Translations under genes and position numbers: made by a program
Shown here: positions 4,405 through 5,596 of the stretch, in pieces
Numbering within the stretch: the first letter of the stretch is position 1
Layout: every line of letters begins with the position of its first letter
Notes under the pieces: model-generated
What the model was told of the DNA's origin: nothing
Seen by the model: the letters and a program-made list of their open reading frames with translations, nothing else
Databases searched by the model: none
Assembly: GCA_012511995.1 (NCBI GenBank)
Contig: JAAZFA010000147.1
Location: 1 to 5,596 of the forward strand
Direction: 5' to 3'
Source: Thermoproteota archaeon
Lineage (GTDB): Archaea; Thermoproteota; Bathyarchaeia; Bathyarchaeales; Bathycorpusculaceae
DNA: 5,596 nucleotides

Positions 4405-5596
4405 TAAGGTTTTTCACCTTTAAGTGATTCATCGGGTTCTGCATAACTATGGGTATGTAGCCGATAATGTCAGAAGCAACAATGTGAAAACCGATTTCTG
4501 AAGCAACAAAATCACCTGCAGCACCATTGATAAATGCACCTGCAACAGCAGCTTCAAACGGATCAGCACCTAATGTGATTAATCCTGAAACGATTCCGAC
4601 TAAAACATCGCCTGTTCCACCAACGGTCATACCTTGGTTACCTGTTGTACTGAGTTTGACTTTTTCTTGGTTACAGATGATGTCTATTTGTCCCTTTGAT
4701 AATATTGTGGCATTGAATTTTTTAGCCGTTTTCTGGATTACATTAATTCTTGCTTCAAGATTCTCGGGCAGAATTTCATCTGTAAGAATAGCATATTCCC
4801 CTGCATGGGGTGTCAAAACTAACGGTACTTTGAGGCTTCTTTTTATTTTAGAGAATGCTTTCAATCCATCGGCATCTAGTACTAACGTTTTCCCAGCCCT
4901 TTCAACCTCATCCACACAGGCTTTAACAAATTCTTGCGTTTCAGAATCAAGACCCAAACCAGGTCCTATTGCAACTACATCGACGTTTTTTATGAATGGT
5001 TTAAGTGTTTCAATATTGCTTGGGTTCAGATGGTCTCCCTGAAGTTTAATTATTATTAAATCCGGTGAAATGGAAGTGGCTTCGTAGGCGATTTTATGAG
5101 GCATCGCCAAATAGACAAGGTCAACGCCTGTACGCATAGCTGCCAAGGAAGCTAACGTTGGAGCACCCGAATAAACCTCATTGCCGCCGATAACAAGCAA
5201 ACGTCCATAATCACCTTTATGACTTGTTGGTCTGCGTGGTTTTGTTGCTAATACTACATCTCCGGGACCGGCAAACCGCTCTAATTCTAAGGGTAATCCA
5301 ATGTCGCTAACGATGAGATCGCCAATGTATTTCTGGGCGTTTTTAAACCCTTTTTTTGCTTTATGAAAAGTTACCGTTAAATTCGCTTTAACAGCTTTGT
5401 CTAAAACGTCTCCTGTATCTGAATCTATTCCTGTAGGGACATCTACGGAAACCTTGAATCCAGGCATAGAATTTATGGAGTCGATAACTTGGCTAATCGG
5501 TGCTTTGATTTTTCCTTTAGTGCCAGTTCCCAATAATGCGTCGATTATTATGTCAGCTTCAATTTTGGGTATATTTGAACTGTCAGTTATTTCGGT
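4394..5596 (-). CDS. nnr: Bifunctional NAD(P)H-hydrate epimerase/ADP-dependent dehydratase, N-terminus beyond window
   Basis: Nnr repairs damaged NAD(P)HX: the N-terminal YjeF_N domain interconverts the R and S hydrates and the C-terminal domain dehydrates the S form using ADP. The frame runs to the right edge without a start; 400 residues are visible of an expected 490-510, so about 100 are missing. A TTG at 5533 lies inside the conserved DALLGTGTKG motif and is not the start. Epimerase part: ADIIIDALLGTGTKGKIK, then VSVDVPTGIDSDTG and LTVTFHKAKKG. Dehydratase part: THKG-like SHKGDYGRLLVIGG followed by VYSGAP, VVAIGPGLG, LVLDADGLKAF, LTPHAGEYAIL, LSKGQIDII and GNQGMTVGGTGDVLVGIVSGL, whose Asp in GGTGD is the presumed catalytic base. 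Both halves look intact. It is the upstream member of a packed series with tsr3, overlapping it by 11 bases. Confidence 0.95.
   Translation of the reverse strand, partial: TEITDSSNIPKIEADIIIDALLGTGTKGKIKAPISQVIDSINSMPGFKVSVDVPTGIDSDTGDVLDKAVKANLTVTFHKAKKGFKNAQKYIGDLIVSDIGLPLELERFAGPGDVVLATKPRRPTSHKGDYGRLLVIGGNEVYSGAPTLASLAAMRTGVDLVYLAMPHKIAYEATSISPDLIIIKLQGDHLNPSNIETLKPFIKNVDVVAIGPGLGLDSETQEFVKACVDEVERAGKTLVLDADGLKAFSKIKRSLKVPLVLTPHAGEYAILTDEILPENLEARINVIQKTAKKFNATILSKGQIDIICNQEKVKLSTTGNQGMTVGGTGDVLVGIVSGLITLGADPFEAAVAGAFINGAAGDFVASEIGFHIVASDIIGYIPIVMQNPMNHLKVKNLSAT
4402..4426 (-). promoter_or_regulatory. Hairpin covering the tsr3 ribosome site and start codon
   Basis: On the - strand CACT (4426-4423) pairs with AGTG (4405-4402), then after a two-base bulge (TA) AAGGT (4420-4416) pairs with ACCTT (4410-4406), closing a GAAAA loop. 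The nine pairs cover most of the Shine-Dalgarno AAGGTGA and the GTG start of tsr3. Because this RNA is also the last part of the nnr coding region, ribosomes finishing nnr would melt it. It is predicted by eye from complementarity. Confidence 0.45.

Noticed and set aside
4527..5042. Frame of 171 codons on the + strand antisense to nnr
   Set aside because: It mirrors the conserved dehydratase domain, is rich in Pro/Ser/Thr as typical for antisense shadows, and has no ribosome site.
5533..5596. TTG at 5533 as the start of nnr
   Set aside because: The conserved epimerase motif ADIIIDALLGTG runs straight through this codon and the frame stays open to the window edge, so the gene begins outside.
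1..5596. tRNA or rRNA genes, CRISPR arrays, insertion sequences or attachment sites
   Set aside because: No T-loop-like GTTCRA sequence in a cloverleaf setting, no regularly spaced repeats, no transposase or integrase frames, and no long terminal or direct repeats were seen on either strand.

Overview
The window looks like a piece of an AT-rich archaeal chromosome. The strongest markers are a Tsr3-type rRNA aminocarboxypropyltransferase (a family of archaea and eukaryotes, not bacteria), an MTA phosphorylase with the Cys-x-Cys tail known from thermophilic archaea, a stand-alone Lrp/AsnC ligand-binding (RAM) domain, and promoters with a TATA-like box about 25-28 bases before the start. A mesophilic or moderately thermophilic member of the TACK branch (for example a Bathyarchaeia-like lineage) would fit, but that placement is an inference from gene content and style, not from a marker phylogeny.

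Layout. Left end (1-280): a small zinc-finger-like protein of about 56 residues on the + strand (46-216), facing a stand-alone RAM-domain protein on the - strand (280-588). Between 589 and 866 no convincing gene is seen, but the stretch contains several inverted repeats and could hold a structured RNA. Next is a - strand pair, mtnP (1428-2219) followed directly by apt (867-1412). A 135-base divergent gap then leads to a + strand 84-residue cysteine-containing protein of unknown function (2355-2609). It overlaps tail to tail by 8 bases with a macro-domain ADP-ribose hydrolase-like gene (2602-3159, - strand). Upstream of that on the - strand lies a tightly packed series: nnr (NAD(P)HX epimerase/dehydratase, cut by the right edge), tsr3 and a LysE/RhtB-type exporter. 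nnr and tsr3 overlap by 11 bases, tsr3 and the exporter by 4, and the macro gene follows the exporter after 31 bases with a TATA-like box of its own.

How the genes fit together. MtnP splits 5'-methylthioadenosine (MTA) into adenine and methylthioribose-1-phosphate, and Apt turns the adenine into AMP, so the pair is a compact adenine-salvage unit. Tsr3 consumes S-adenosylmethionine and releases MTA, so one producer of the MtnP substrate lies a few genes away. Nnr repairs hydrated NAD(P)H and the macro protein probably acts on ADP-ribose derivatives, giving a second loose theme of nucleotide-cofactor housekeeping. The most unusual local detail is a predicted hairpin at the nnr/tsr3 junction that pairs both the Shine-Dalgarno sequence and the GTG start of tsr3. 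I see no mobile elements, CRISPR arrays, tRNAs or rRNAs, and no clearly novel multi-gene system. The least explained parts are the zinc-finger mini-protein, the 84-residue protein and the 589-866 gap.
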